From Thermodesulfobacteriales bacterium (GTDB lineage: Bacteria > Desulfobacterota > Thermodesulfobacteria > Thermodesulfobacteriales > Thermodesulfatatoraceae), in NCBI GenBank assembly GCA_026988575.1, contig JALSKZ010000074.1:1-34231 (forward strand): a stretch of 34,231 nucleotides of DNA, read 5' to 3'. The notes beneath the pieces are model-generated. The model was not told the origin of the DNA, made no database searches, and saw nothing but the letters and a program-made list of their open reading frames with translations. Shown piece after piece: positions 1 through 7,839 of this stretch. A program made the translations under genes and the position numbers. Numbering within the stretch: position 1 is the first letter of the stretch; every line of letters begins with the position of its first letter.

Positions 1-666
1 GAAGAGGCACACGAAGTCTTTGACGCTATCGGCGAGGAATCTCCTCTTGCGGTTTGTGAAGAAATTGGCGATCTCTTATTTTTGCTCATTTTCCTGGCCT
101 ATCTTTACGAAGAGGCCGGGGATTTTCGCTTAAGAGACGTGCTAAAGCTTTGCGCCGAGAAAATGATAAGGCGCCATCCCCATGTGTTTGGCAAGATTCC
201 CCTTAACGAAGCCGAAGAGGTAGTGGCCCAGTGGCAGAAGATCAAAGAAAAAGAGGCCCGGGAGAAGGGGCAGAAAACTTCTGTCCTGGGAAATCTTCCA
301 CGCTCGCTTCCGGCGCTTCAGCGGGCCTTTCGCCTGGGTGAGAGGGCAAGCCGCGTGGGGTTTGATTGGCAAAAGGCCGAAGACCTCTTTGAGAAACTTG
401 ACGAAGAAATAAGCGAACTAAAAGAGGCCCTGGGGCGTAAAGAAAAAGACGCCCTTCAAGAAGAGATAGGCGACCTTCTTTTTACGGTGGTAAACCTTGC
501 GCGCAAGCTTGGTATAAATCCCGAAGAGGCCCTGCGCCAGACCAACGATAAGTTTGAACACCGCTTCCAGAAGATGGAAGCGCGCGCCCAGGAGCAGGGC
601 AAAAGCCTGAAAGAACTTTCCCTTGAGGAAATGGACGCCCTGTGGGAAGAAGCCAAAAAGGCCTAG
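1..666 (+). CDS. mazG: MazG family nucleoside triphosphate pyrophosphohydrolase (5' end outside the window)
   Basis: The reading frame is open from the first base, so the start codon lies upstream and about 221 codons are visible. MazG hydrolyses (d)NTPs to the monophosphate and pyrophosphate, acting in the cytoplasm as a house-cleaning enzyme or in lowering ppGpp. Two tandem MazG repeats are seen. The first begins at the window edge with EEAHEVFDAI followed by EEIGDLLF; the second has EKLDEEISELKEAL followed by EEIGDLLFTVVNLARKLG. The paired acidic EExxE and ExxD motifs are the Mg-binding helices of the family. Full-length MazG is about 260 residues, so roughly 40 N-terminal residues are missing. 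A structured 105-base gap separates it from the next gene. Confidence 0.93.
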   Translation, partial: EEAHEVFDAIGEESPLAVCEEIGDLLFLLIFLAYLYEEAGDFRLRDVLKLCAEKMIRRHPHVFGKIPLNEAEEVVAQWQKIKEKEAREKGQKTSVLGNLPRSLPALQRAFRLGERASRVGFDWQKAEDLFEKLDEEISELKEALGRKEKDALQEEIGDLLFTVVNLARKLGINPEEALRQTNDKFEHRFQKMEARAQEQGKSLKELSLEEMDALWEEAKKA

Positions 667-688
667 GGCCATGTTTAGGAGTGTTTCT

Positions 689-745
689 TATTTTAGTCTT
701 GCGCTAAAATAGACCACAAAAGACCTTTCTAAGGAATTTTTGTGG
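689..745. repeat. Two tandem stem-loops between mazG and the next gene
   Basis: The first is an 8-bp inverted repeat, TATTTTAG at 689-696 and CTAAAATA at 704-711, with a 7-base loop. Two bases later CCACAAAA (714-721) pairs with TTTTGTGG (738-745), and inside that CCTT (724-727) pairs with AAGG (731-734) around a 3-base loop. Neither is GC-rich with a clear U-tract, so a classical terminator is not certain. They could be a mazG terminator, an mRNA processing site or a leader of the downstream genes. Confidence 0.4.
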
Positions 746-771
746 GAAGTCGCGGGTAAAAAGGGGGGCTT

Positions 772-1260
772 ATGAAAAAGTGGGGCCTTATATTGTTTTT
801 TTTCTTTTGGTACCCTTTAAGTGTTCAGGCTTTAGGGTTAGAACTACCTGTCGTTTCTGGGTGGCAGGCCAGTCCCCCTCAATTTTTGCACTATCAAGGG
901 GGGTTTGGTAAAGCCTTTTATATAGCCCGAACCTATACCAATGGTGAGGCAAGCATCCAGGTATTTTTAGCTGGGGGACCAGAGGGGGAAAAATTTAGTC
1001 ATCTATTGTCTGATCGGCTGGAAATAAGCACCAAAGACTATTACCTAAAATACATCCAAGATGGTCCTTTTCGTTGTCTAGTGAGCTATACTCCACCGGA
1101 AAAAAGGGGCTTTATGGCGGTCTTTTTGAGTAAAAAGCCCGTGGTCATCCTCTTTGCGCGTTATCAGGGGCTTACAGATAAAGAACTCTATCAGTGGTTA
1201 AAGGGATTTGACTGGGAAAAGCTCAGACAAAAATCCATAGCTGTCCTTGGTAATGAGTAA
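772..1260 (+). CDS. Small exported protein of unknown function
   Basis: I do not recognise a family for this 162-residue protein. The N-terminus MKKWGLILFFFFWYPLSVQA is a clear Sec signal peptide (charged start, hydrophobic core, small residue before the likely cleavage site near residue 20), so the mature protein should be periplasmic. The mature part is short, probably mixed alpha/beta, and has only one cysteine (residue 104); no metal or heme motif is seen. A G-rich ribosome binding site (AAAAAGGGGGG) lies just before the ATG. Its stop codon overlaps the start of ftsK, so it is probably cotranscribed and translationally coupled with ftsK and lolA. That hints at an envelope role, but this is inference from position only. 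Confidence 0.8.
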   Translation: MKKWGLILFFFFWYPLSVQALGLELPVVSGWQASPPQFLHYQGGFGKAFYIARTYTNGEASIQVFLAGGPEGEKFSHLLSDRLEISTKDYYLKYIQDGPFRCLVSYTPPEKRGFMAVFLSKKPVVILFARYQGLTDKELYQWLKGFDWEKLRQKSIAVLGNE

Positions 1261-3385
1261 AAACGCTTATAAACGTGAGATTTTAGGGCTTTTTTTCGTA
1301 ATAGTGGGGCTTTTTATCCTTTTGGCCCTGGCAGGCTACAGCCCCACAGATCCAGGTTTTGGTCGTGCAGGGGCAGGTTATGTTCATAATTTTGCCGGGC
1401 TATGGGGGGCCTATGTAGCCGCTTTTCTCTTTGATTTGGCCGGGCTTGCGGCCTGGCTTTTCCCCCTGGCGTTTATAGGGGCAGGGGTAGGGCTTCTCCG
1501 AAATCAATTTTGCCTTTGGCGCTTGCTTGCCACTACCACTTGTTTTTTGTGCTCCCTTTCCTTTTTGACGGTCTTATTGGGGCTTCAGGGGAAGTTGGCC
1601 GGGCGCTATCCTGTAGATGGTGGCGTATTGGCGCAGCTTGGTAGAGATCTTTTGCCTTATACCGGTCAATGGGGGCTCTTTTTAATCATCGTGTTTTTGC
1701 AGGTCTTGGGGCTTAGTCTGCTGTCGGGGTTAACCCCGTCAGCTCTCTTTTCCCGTATAAAAGAGCTATTTTACGTGCTTTACGGTAAGTGGCGCTCTGG
1801 GGTTGGCCCTAAAAAAGGGGTTCCAGAACCTCAAGTATATACCACTACTAAGGTCTCTGAAGATGACTCTCCCCCGTTAGAGCAACCCATAGATCTACCC
1901 CACGATAACGAAGCGGGTTTGTCTACCCCCCAGGTCAAACAGAGGGCAGATAAAGATTTTGAGATTACCAATCTACCTGTTACCCAAGGTCGGGGGTTTG
2001 AATTGCCGCCGTTAAAGCTTTTAAATGACCCCCCGCCCCACAAGACCGGAGAGGACAGAGAAAAGCTTCTGGCCCGTGCCCGGCTATTGGAAGAAAAGCT
2101 GGCTAATTTTGGGATTAAAGGACGTGTCGTGGAGGTATGTCCTGGGCCGGTAATTACGGTTTACGAATACGAACCGGCCCCTGGGGTAAAGATTAGCCGT
2201 ATTACCGCTCTGGCCGATGATTTGGCCTTGGGCCTCAAGGCAGCCAGTGTTCGTATTGTGGGCCCCTTGCCTGGTAAGTCAGCAGTGGGTATTGAGGTGG
2301 CCAATAACCAACGTGAGATCGTCTATTTAAAGGAAATTTTGGCTAGTGAACCCTTTAGAAGGGCTCCGTCCAAACTCACCCTGGCCTTGGGTAAGGATAT
2401 TTCTGGCCGCCCTGTAGTGGCTGATCTTACTAAGATGCCCCATTTGTTAATTGCCGGGGCTACGGGAACAGGCAAAAGCGTATGTTTGCACGCCATGATA
2501 ATGAGCCTTTTATTTAAGGCCACGCCTGAGGAAGTGCGCCTCCTTTTGGTAGACCCAAAACGCATAGAATTGTCGGTATATGAAGGCATCCCCCATTTGT
2601 TGCATCCCGTAGTGCTTGAGCCCAAAATGGCCACCAGGGCCCTGAAATGGGCCGTGGCGGAAATGGAACGCCGTTATCATCTATTGGAGGAAGCCAAGGC
2701 GCGAAATTTAGAAAGTTATAACCAAATCGCCGCAGAGAAGCTACCCTATATCGTTATTGTGGTCGATGAACTGGCAGACTTAATGGTAGTTTCGTCCAAA
2801 GATGTAGAGACTTCTCTTACCCGATTATCCCAAATGGCCCGGGCCTCAGGGATTCATCTCTTGTTAGCTACGCAACGTCCCTCGGTAGACGTACTAACGG
2901 GAATTATAAAGGCCAATTTTCCGGCTAGGATTTCTTTCCAGGTCTCTTCCAAGACCGATTCACGAACTATTTTAGATACTGGTGGGGCGGAAAGATTGCT
3001 AGGGGCAGGGGATATGCTATTTTTACCACCAGGGACATCAAAACTAAAACGCATCCACGGGGCCTTTATCTCCGAGGCAGAGGTGCGCAGGGTCATAGAA
3101 TTTTTAAAGGTTCAAGGGGAGCCTGTATACGAGGAGAGCTTGCTTACTCCTTCTGATACCGAGACTACAGACCCTTTAGATGACGAAGAGGTAGATGAGC
3201 TCTATCAAGAGGCGGTAAATTTAGTAATAAAAACCGGACAGGCCTCTATATCTATGCTACAGAGACGTTTACGGGTAGGCTACAATAGGGCTGCCCGGAT
3301 GATAGAACGTATGGAAAGGGAGGGAATAGTTGGTCCGTCAGACGGTGTACGTCCTCGTCCTGTGTTGGTGCGTCCTGAGCACTAG
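1253..3385 (+). CDS. ftsK: DNA translocase FtsK/SpoIIIE
   Basis: This is a septal ATP-driven DNA pump that clears chromosome ends during division. The first 160 residues hold about four hydrophobic membrane segments, followed by a short Pro/acid-rich linker (about 185-270). The motor domain has Walker A GATGTGKS near residue 403 and Walker B IVIVVDELAD near residue 502. The C-terminus (about 630-710) is the winged-helix gamma domain that reads chromosomal orientation sequences, with QRRLRVGYNRAARMIERME. At about 710 residues it is the short SpoIIIE-like size rather than the long E. coli form. I chose the ATG at 1253, giving an ATGAGTAA overlap with the previous stop; a TTG at 1247 would add two residues. 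Its 3' end overlaps lolA. Confidence 0.95.
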   Translation: MSKNAYKREILGLFFVIVGLFILLALAGYSPTDPGFGRAGAGYVHNFAGLWGAYVAAFLFDLAGLAAWLFPLAFIGAGVGLLRNQFCLWRLLATTTCFLCSLSFLTVLLGLQGKLAGRYPVDGGVLAQLGRDLLPYTGQWGLFLIIVFLQVLGLSLLSGLTPSALFSRIKELFYVLYGKWRSGVGPKKGVPEPQVYTTTKVSEDDSPPLEQPIDLPHDNEAGLSTPQVKQRADKDFEITNLPVTQGRGFELPPLKLLNDPPPHKTGEDREKLLARARLLEEKLANFGIKGRVVEVCPGPVITVYEYEPAPGVKISRITALADDLALGLKAASVRIVGPLPGKSAVGIEVANNQREIVYLKEILASEPFRRAPSKLTLALGKDISGRPVVADLTKMPHLLIAGATGTGKSVCLHAMIMSLLFKATPEEVRLLLVDPKRIELSVYEGIPHLLHPVVLEPKMATRALKWAVAEMERRYHLLEEAKARNLESYNQIAAEKLPYIVIVVDELADLMVVSSKDVETSLTRLSQMARASGIHLLLATQRPSVDVLTGIIKANFPARISFQVSSKTDSRTILDTGGAERLLGAGDMLFLPPGTSKLKRIHGAFISEAEVRRVIEFLKVQGEPVYEESLLTPSDTETTDPLDDEEVDELYQEAVNLVIKTGQASISMLQRRLRVGYNRAARMIERMEREGIVGPSDGVRPRPVLVRPEH

Positions 3386-3986
3386 GGAAGTACAAGCCAT
3401 TACCAATCAGGCCTTGCTTTTGGTCCAAAAGGTGCAACACTTTTACCAGGATACCCATAATTTTGTTGCTGATTTTGAACAGGAGGTCCTTTGGCAACGG
3501 GGCCAAACAGTACGTTTTTCTAAAGGGAAGGTGTGGTTTGAAAAACCAGGCCGCATGCGTTGGCAATATACATGGCCTGAGCCTTACTTGGTGGTCTCTG
3601 ATGGACGTAAAATCTTCTTTTATAGCCCACGGGACAAACAGGTTATGATCTTAACCTGGGGTAAGGCCTTTTCGCCTAAGTTGACCTTGGGTTTTTTAAA
3701 TGGTCGGGGAGATCTCTTGAGAGACTTTCGCGTTGTGGGGTATGAAGAACTTGATCAGGGTCAAGCGGCTCTCGATCTCCTCCCTCAGAGACAAACTCCC
3801 CAGCTCAAACGCCTTAGATTGATAGTAAACCGTAAAGACGGCCTTATTAAGGCCGTGTGGTTTTGGGATTGCTTAGACAATCTTACCAAGATAAATTTCA
3901 AACACGTACACCGTAACATAGTCTTGGCCCAAAGACTTTTTTTGTTTTCTATACCCAAAGGAGTAGAAGTTATTCGGCAAGAATAA
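3330..3986 (+). CDS. lolA: Outer-membrane lipoprotein carrier protein LolA
   Basis: LolA is a periplasmic chaperone that takes lipoproteins from the LolCDE complex to the outer membrane. The 218-residue protein has a hydrophobic N-terminus ending in VQA (a Sec signal). A LolA core follows: NFVADFEQEVLWQRG, then GKVWFEKPGRMRWQYTWPEP, VVSDGRKIFFYSPRDKQVM and the later LTLGFLNGRGDLLRDF segment. The proposed start is a TTG whose AGGGAGGG ribosome site lies about five bases upstream, inside ftsK, so the two genes overlap by 56 bases. A GTG at 3345 is an alternative start but is worse placed for that site. The ftsK-lolA order is also found in proteobacteria such as E. coli. A palindrome, CTTTTAAAAG at 3995-4004, follows the stop. 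Confidence 0.9.
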   Translation: MVRQTVYVLVLCWCVLSTREVQAITNQALLLVQKVQHFYQDTHNFVADFEQEVLWQRGQTVRFSKGKVWFEKPGRMRWQYTWPEPYLVVSDGRKIFFYSPRDKQVMILTWGKAFSPKLTLGFLNGRGDLLRDFRVVGYEELDQGQAALDLLPQRQTPQLKRLRLIVNRKDGLIKAVWFWDCLDNLTKINFKHVHRNIVLAQRLFLFSIPKGVEVIRQE

Positions 3987-4025
3987 ATTTTGGCCTTTTA
4001 AAAGCAAAAAGGGGCAAGGGGGACA

Positions 4026-4943
4026 ATGGAAAAAGATAAACTCCAAAAGGAGATAAGACGCTTGGCTCAGGAGAAGGAGGCTATCATCCTGGCGCACAAT
4101 TACCAGCCCCCAGAGATCCAAGACGTGGCTGATCTCACGGGAGATTCTCTGGAATTGAGTCTCAAGGCCTCTCGGACCCCGGCCAAGGTAGTGGTCTTTT
4201 GCGGAGTACGTTTTATGGCCGAGACAGCAGCTATAGTGTGTCCTGAGAAACGTATTGTTTTCCCTCGTCTGGAAGCCGGTTGCGAGATGGCCGATATGAT
4301 TACCCCTGAAGACGTGCTTGGGCTAAAAGAACGATATCCTCAGGCACCGGTGGTGACTTATGTAAATTCTTACGTGGAGATAAAGGCTGTAAGTGATATA
4401 TGCTGTACCTCTGCCAATTCGGTCAACGTGGTAAAGGCCCTTGAGGCCCAAGAAGTCATTATGGTGCCTGACAAAAATTTGGCCCGTTATACCCAGCGCT
4501 TTTTCCCCGATAAGAAGATCTATTACCACGATGGTTTTTGTCCCTTTCACGAAGTGCTTACCGTAGAAGACTTGCAGCAGGCCCGCAAACAACACCCTGA
4601 GGCCGTGTTGATGGTCCATCCAGAATGTCGTCCAGAAGTGATAGACCAGGCGGAAGTAGTACGTTCTACCAGTGGTATGCTCAAATACGCCCGTGAATCC
4701 TCTGCCCGCGAATTTATCGTGGGTACCGAAATAGGGCTCCTTTATCCGCTCAAAAAACAAAATCCACACAAGGAATTTTATCCGGCTTCTAGTCAAATGT
4801 TGTGCAAGGCTATGAAGATGATATCCCTAGAAGACCTCTATAAGGCCTTAGAGACCCTGGAACCGGTGGTGGAAGTGCCCGAGGATATAAGGCAAAGGGC
4901 CTATCAGGCGGTGGCCCGTATGTTAGAGATCCCCAGGAATTGA
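4026..4943 (+). CDS. nadA: Quinolinate synthase A
   Basis: NadA condenses iminoaspartate with dihydroxyacetone phosphate to quinolinate in de novo NAD synthesis, using an oxygen-sensitive [4Fe-4S] cluster. The 305-residue length is that of the compact NadA type. Family motifs are ILAHNYQPPEIQDVAD, CGVRFMAETAAIV, CCTSANSVNVV and VGTEIGLLYPL. The three cluster ligands are predicted at Cys86 (LEAGCEMADM), Cys172 (DGFCPFHE) and Cys260 (SQMLCKAMK), with spacing that fits other NadA proteins. A strong AAGGGGG ribosome site precedes the ATG. The stop overlaps the proposed TTG start of rsmG. nadB and nadC are not in the window. Confidence 0.96.
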   Translation: MEKDKLQKEIRRLAQEKEAIILAHNYQPPEIQDVADLTGDSLELSLKASRTPAKVVVFCGVRFMAETAAIVCPEKRIVFPRLEAGCEMADMITPEDVLGLKERYPQAPVVTYVNSYVEIKAVSDICCTSANSVNVVKALEAQEVIMVPDKNLARYTQRFFPDKKIYYHDGFCPFHEVLTVEDLQQARKQHPEAVLMVHPECRPEVIDQAEVVRSTSGMLKYARESSAREFIVGTEIGLLYPLKKQNPHKEFYPASSQMLCKAMKMISLEDLYKALETLEPVVEVPEDIRQRAYQAVARMLEIPRN

Positions 4944-5620
4944 CCCGTCCAGAAATGCTTAAGTCCTCCCAAGGACAGAGTTCTAAGATGGCCCTCTATC
5001 TGAGACAAGGTCTAAGATCTCTAGGGCTCAATTTGGACCAGTATAGACAGGATCAATTATTAAAATATGGGCAAGAGCTTCTTACCATGGCTCCCTCTCT
5101 TGGACTTTCTAATCTCAGAGACCCTAAAGCGGTAGTGGCCAAGCATATCCTGGATAGCCTTTTGGTCTTATCTCTTTTGCCAACCCAAGGGCCTATCCTT
5201 GATTTAGGTACAGGGGCTGGTTTGCCAGGTATGGTGATTAAGATTGTGGCTCCCGAAAGGGAGGTCTGGCTGGTAGATGCGCGCAAAAAGGCGGTGTCTT
5301 TCCTACATTATGTAGCCGCTGAGTTAGGTCTAAGGGGGCTCAAAATCATACATACCCGTGTGGGAGAGGGTGATAGTTTACCTAAACAATACTTTTCCGT
5401 GGTGCTTTCCAGGGCTGTAACTAGTCTAGATACGCTTTGGGAATGGGCTCATCCCCTCTTAAAAATAGGGGGGAGACTACTGGCGCTAAAAGGGCCTAAG
5501 GCCTACAAAGAAATAGACAAACTCGGCCACCTCAAACCACAGTTATTCATAAATAGATATGACTTTTCTTTGCCTCTCTTAGGAGATAGACGCGTTATTG
5601 TTGATGTTCGTCAAGACTAG
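4940..5620 (+). CDS. rsmG: 16S rRNA (guanine-N7)-methyltransferase RsmG (GidB)
   Basis: RsmG methylates a guanine of the 530 loop of 16S rRNA (G527 in E. coli) using S-adenosylmethionine. The SAM-binding loop is ILDLGTGAGLPGMVI, followed by the acidic strand end LVDARKKAVSFL and the later SRAVTSLDTLWEWA and GGRLLALKGP motifs, all typical of RsmG. The 226-residue length is normal. The assigned TTG start overlaps the nadA stop (ATTGA) and has AGGA four bases upstream; ATG codons at 4955 and 4988 are alternatives, so the exact N-terminus is uncertain. It converges with the response-regulator gene, with only 13 bases between the two stops and no convincing hairpin. Confidence 0.92.
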   Translation: MTRPEMLKSSQGQSSKMALYLRQGLRSLGLNLDQYRQDQLLKYGQELLTMAPSLGLSNLRDPKAVVAKHILDSLLVLSLLPTQGPILDLGTGAGLPGMVIKIVAPEREVWLVDARKKAVSFLHYVAAELGLRGLKIIHTRVGEGDSLPKQYFSVVLSRAVTSLDTLWEWAHPLLKIGGRLLALKGPKAYKEIDKLGHLKPQLFINRYDFSLPLLGDRRVIVDVRQD

Positions 5621-5633
5621 TAGGGATTTTTCT

Positions 5634-6002
5634 CTAAATTTTTTTTATTAAGGTGTTGATTAATTGTACCAAGTTTTGTGGGTGGTAAGGTTTAGGAAGG
5701 ATCTGTATCTGGTGTGTATTCTTTTGGGTTAAACGGTCAAGCATAGTTTTGTCTGTATAACCGGTAGTTATAATTACGGGCATATCCATAAGACCTTCTT
5801 CAAACAATTCGCAAGCAAAACCATCTGTCAGGCCACAATCGCTAATACAGAGGGAAAAGTCGTGCTCGTTGAGCATGGAGCGTGCTTCGCTAAGGCTTCT
5901 GGCCACTTTTACCTCGTAATTCTGTTGTGTTATTTGAAAAAACTCCAGCAGCATTTCGATGATAAGATCTTCGTCTTCGATAAGAAGAATTTTGGGCCTC
6001 AT
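5634..6002 (-). CDS. Single-domain response regulator (receiver only)
   Basis: This 122-residue protein is a stand-alone CheY-like receiver. Conserved residues are the acidic pocket Glu9/Asp10 (LLIEDED), the phospho-acceptor Asp55 (CISDCGLTDG), Thr79/Thr80 (VIITTGYTD) and Lys104 (LPKPYH). There is no DNA-binding or enzymatic output domain, so it must signal by protein contact or act as a phosphate relay. No histidine kinase is in the window, but a lone Hpt protein lies upstream on the same strand (9272-9625). It lies downstream of leuA, beyond a hairpin, and may be transcribed separately. GGAGGG directly abuts the ATG, which is unusually close for a ribosome site. Confidence 0.9.
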   Translation of the reverse strand: MRPKILLIEDEDLIIEMLLEFFQITQQNYEVKVARSLSEARSMLNEHDFSLCISDCGLTDGFACELFEEGLMDMPVIITTGYTDKTMLDRLTQKNTHQIQILPKPYHPQNLVQLINTLIKKI

Positions 6003-6080
6003 CCCTCCATCCCGCTCAATAGTGAGTTTATCTCTCTAAGAAATTATCGAACTATTATTAAAATTTATTTAATTTATTTA

Positions 6081-6103
6081 GAGAGGGGGCACAACCCCCT
6101 CTC
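6081..6103 (-). terminator. Stem-loop after leuA, probable terminator
   Basis: GAGAGGGGG (6081-6089) and CCCCCTCTC (6095-6103) form a perfect 9-bp stem with a five-base loop. It lies five bases past the leuA stop. Read on the minus strand it is followed by an A/T-rich tract rather than pure Ts, so termination may be partial. Confidence 0.7.
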
Positions 6104-6107
6104 TTGT

Positions 6108-7778
6108 TTAACCCTTGATAATGCCCCTTTCTTCGTAGGAGGCAGCTAGTTTTTGGCGCAATTCTTCCCCTTTAGCCCTAAAGGCCTCCAGACGGTTTAG
6201 GGCATTGATCAAGGCCTTGATGCCCGCCGCCACTATATCGTCGTCTTTGCCCAGACCAGCAGTACGTCTACCCTGGTGGTCTTCAATCACCACCGCACAT
6301 ACTCCCAGGGCCTCGGTACCCTTTCCCACCGAATCGATATGAAAGTCTACTAAACGCAATTCTTTTTCTCCCGAGACAGGTCCTTCAGGGGTAACAAAGC
6401 GATAGTCCAGGGCCCTGGCTACGGCCTTAAAGGCGGCGTCCACAGAACCAATCCCCACGGTGACGGCCTTGTGTGTGCCAGAAAGCCTGTCGAGGATCTC
6501 TATCTGAGCCACAGGTTGCAGAGGGGCGCCGTAAATACTTGAGACATAAGCCGAAGTCACTTGATAGCGATAGTCTTGGGCCAAAAATTCGTCCAAAAGG
6601 ACACCTTCGAGATATTCGTCTTGGATGGCCCGCAGGACATCTTTTACCTCGGCGCGGAAACGTTCGAATATTTTGGATAGCTGTTCGGGGGTAAGACGCC
6701 AGCCGCGGCTTTCCAGCTTAAAGCGGACGGCGTGTCGACCTGAGTGTTTGCCCAGCACGATGGCACTACCTGTCCAGCCTACTTCCTGAGGATCCATAAT
6801 TTCATATGTGCCGCGGTGCATGATGACGCCGTGTTGATGAATGCCTGACTCGTGGGCAAAAGCGTTGGCTCCTACAATGGCCTTATTGGGTTGGACAAAC
6901 ATGCCCGTGAGGTTGGCCACCAGCTGACTTGTAGGCACAATACGGTTGGTCTTGACACGCGTTTCTAAACGATGGCCTATGGTCTTTTCAAAAAAATCTC
7001 CCCGGACCTTTAAGGTCATGACTATTTCTTCCAGGGCCGCGTTACCTGCCCTTTCGCCCAGGCCGTTTATAGTACATTCTACTTGGCGTGCTCCGGCCAA
7101 CAGGGCCGATAGAGAATTAGCCACCGCTAGCCCCAAATCATTGTGGCAATGTACACTAAAGACCACCTTTCCCTCTTCTACCAGGTGATATAAATCGTGT
7201 TCTTTCAAGGAATCCACCAGGAATTTAATTAGGTCATAATATTCCTGAGGTACGGTATAACCGACGGTGTCAGGGATGTTTACGGTAGTGGCACCGGCCT
7301 TTATTACTGCTGTAACTACTTGGGCCAAATAATTCCATTCACTGCGGGTGGCGTCTTCAGCAGAGAATTCCACAAAGGGCGTGTATTTTTTGGCGTACTT
7401 TACGGCTTCCACGGCCATCTCCAGTACTTCCTCACGCGTCTTGCGTAACTTGTGCTGTAGATGGATATCAGAAGTGGCAATAAAGGTATGGATGCGTGGC
7501 GAAGAGGCCTTTTTGATGGCCTCCCAGGCTACATCAATGTCTTTAAAGTTGGCCCGGGCCAGAGCAGCTACCTGGACATCTTTTACGGTTTCGGCCACGG
7601 TTTTGACCCCTTCAAAATCTCCAGGAGAAGATACCGGGAAGCCCGCTTCGATGATATCCACTTGTAAGGCCTCCAAGGCCTTGGCTATTTCTAGCTTTTC
7701 GGCCATGCTCAAAGATACGCCAGGAGATTGTTCCCCGTCTCTTAAAGTAGTATCAAAGATATAAACCCGCGGGATCAT
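6108..7778 (-). CDS. leuA: 2-isopropylmalate synthase
   Basis: LeuA condenses acetyl-CoA with 2-oxoisovalerate, the first committed step of leucine synthesis. The TIM-barrel start FDTTLRDGEQSPG carries the catalytic Arg13-Asp14 pair. The metal-binding HxH is His210/His212 in FSVHCHNDLG, followed by NGLGERAGNAALEE. The subdomain motif GIHQHGVIMH is present, and residues from about 400 to 540 form the C-terminal regulatory dimer domain that binds leucine in the family. At 556 residues it is somewhat longer than the usual 510-520. Citramalate synthase is an alternative within the family, but the GERAGNA motif and overall similarity favour LeuA. AGGAGG lies six bases before the ATG. No other leu or ilv genes are present. 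Confidence 0.93.
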   Translation of the reverse strand: MIPRVYIFDTTLRDGEQSPGVSLSMAEKLEIAKALEALQVDIIEAGFPVSSPGDFEGVKTVAETVKDVQVAALARANFKDIDVAWEAIKKASSPRIHTFIATSDIHLQHKLRKTREEVLEMAVEAVKYAKKYTPFVEFSAEDATRSEWNYLAQVVTAVIKAGATTVNIPDTVGYTVPQEYYDLIKFLVDSLKEHDLYHLVEEGKVVFSVHCHNDLGLAVANSLSALLAGARQVECTINGLGERAGNAALEEIVMTLKVRGDFFEKTIGHRLETRVKTNRIVPTSQLVANLTGMFVQPNKAIVGANAFAHESGIHQHGVIMHRGTYEIMDPQEVGWTGSAIVLGKHSGRHAVRFKLESRGWRLTPEQLSKIFERFRAEVKDVLRAIQDEYLEGVLLDEFLAQDYRYQVTSAYVSSIYGAPLQPVAQIEILDRLSGTHKAVTVGIGSVDAAFKAVARALDYRFVTPEGPVSGEKELRLVDFHIDSVGKGTEALGVCAVVIEDHQGRRTAGLGKDDDIVAAGIKALINALNRLEAFRAKGEELRQKLAASYEERGIIKG

Positions 7779-7792
7779 ACAGCCTCCTTTTC

Positions 7793-7806
7793 ATAACTGT
7801 AGTTAT
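7793..7806. promoter_or_regulatory. Inverted repeat upstream of leuA
   Basis: ATAACT-GT-AGTTAT is a 6-bp inverted repeat that lies just upstream of the leuA ribosome site, in a 61-base A/T-rich gap after pssA. It could be an operator or a small mRNA hairpin. No regulator is identified. Confidence 0.25.
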
Positions 7807-7839
7807 AAATAAAAATTCTAATAAAGAATTAACTAAAAA

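Noticed and set aside
3995-4004. CTTTTAAAAG palindrome between lolA and nadA as a terminator
   Set aside because: The stem is A/T-rich and five base pairs only, with no T-tract, and it overlaps the region before the nadA ribosome site.
4323-4796. A 157-codon reverse-strand frame inside nadA
   Set aside because: It is a shadow of nadA, which has full family motifs; the reverse product shows no recognisable domain.
7348-7764. A 138-codon forward frame inside leuA
   Set aside because: It is Ser/Ala-rich shadow sequence opposite the conserved LeuA barrel, with no ribosome site.
7779-7839. A leucine attenuator, T-box or riboswitch before leuA
   Set aside because: The 61-base gap is too short for these and holds no leader peptide with leucine codons or T-box motif.
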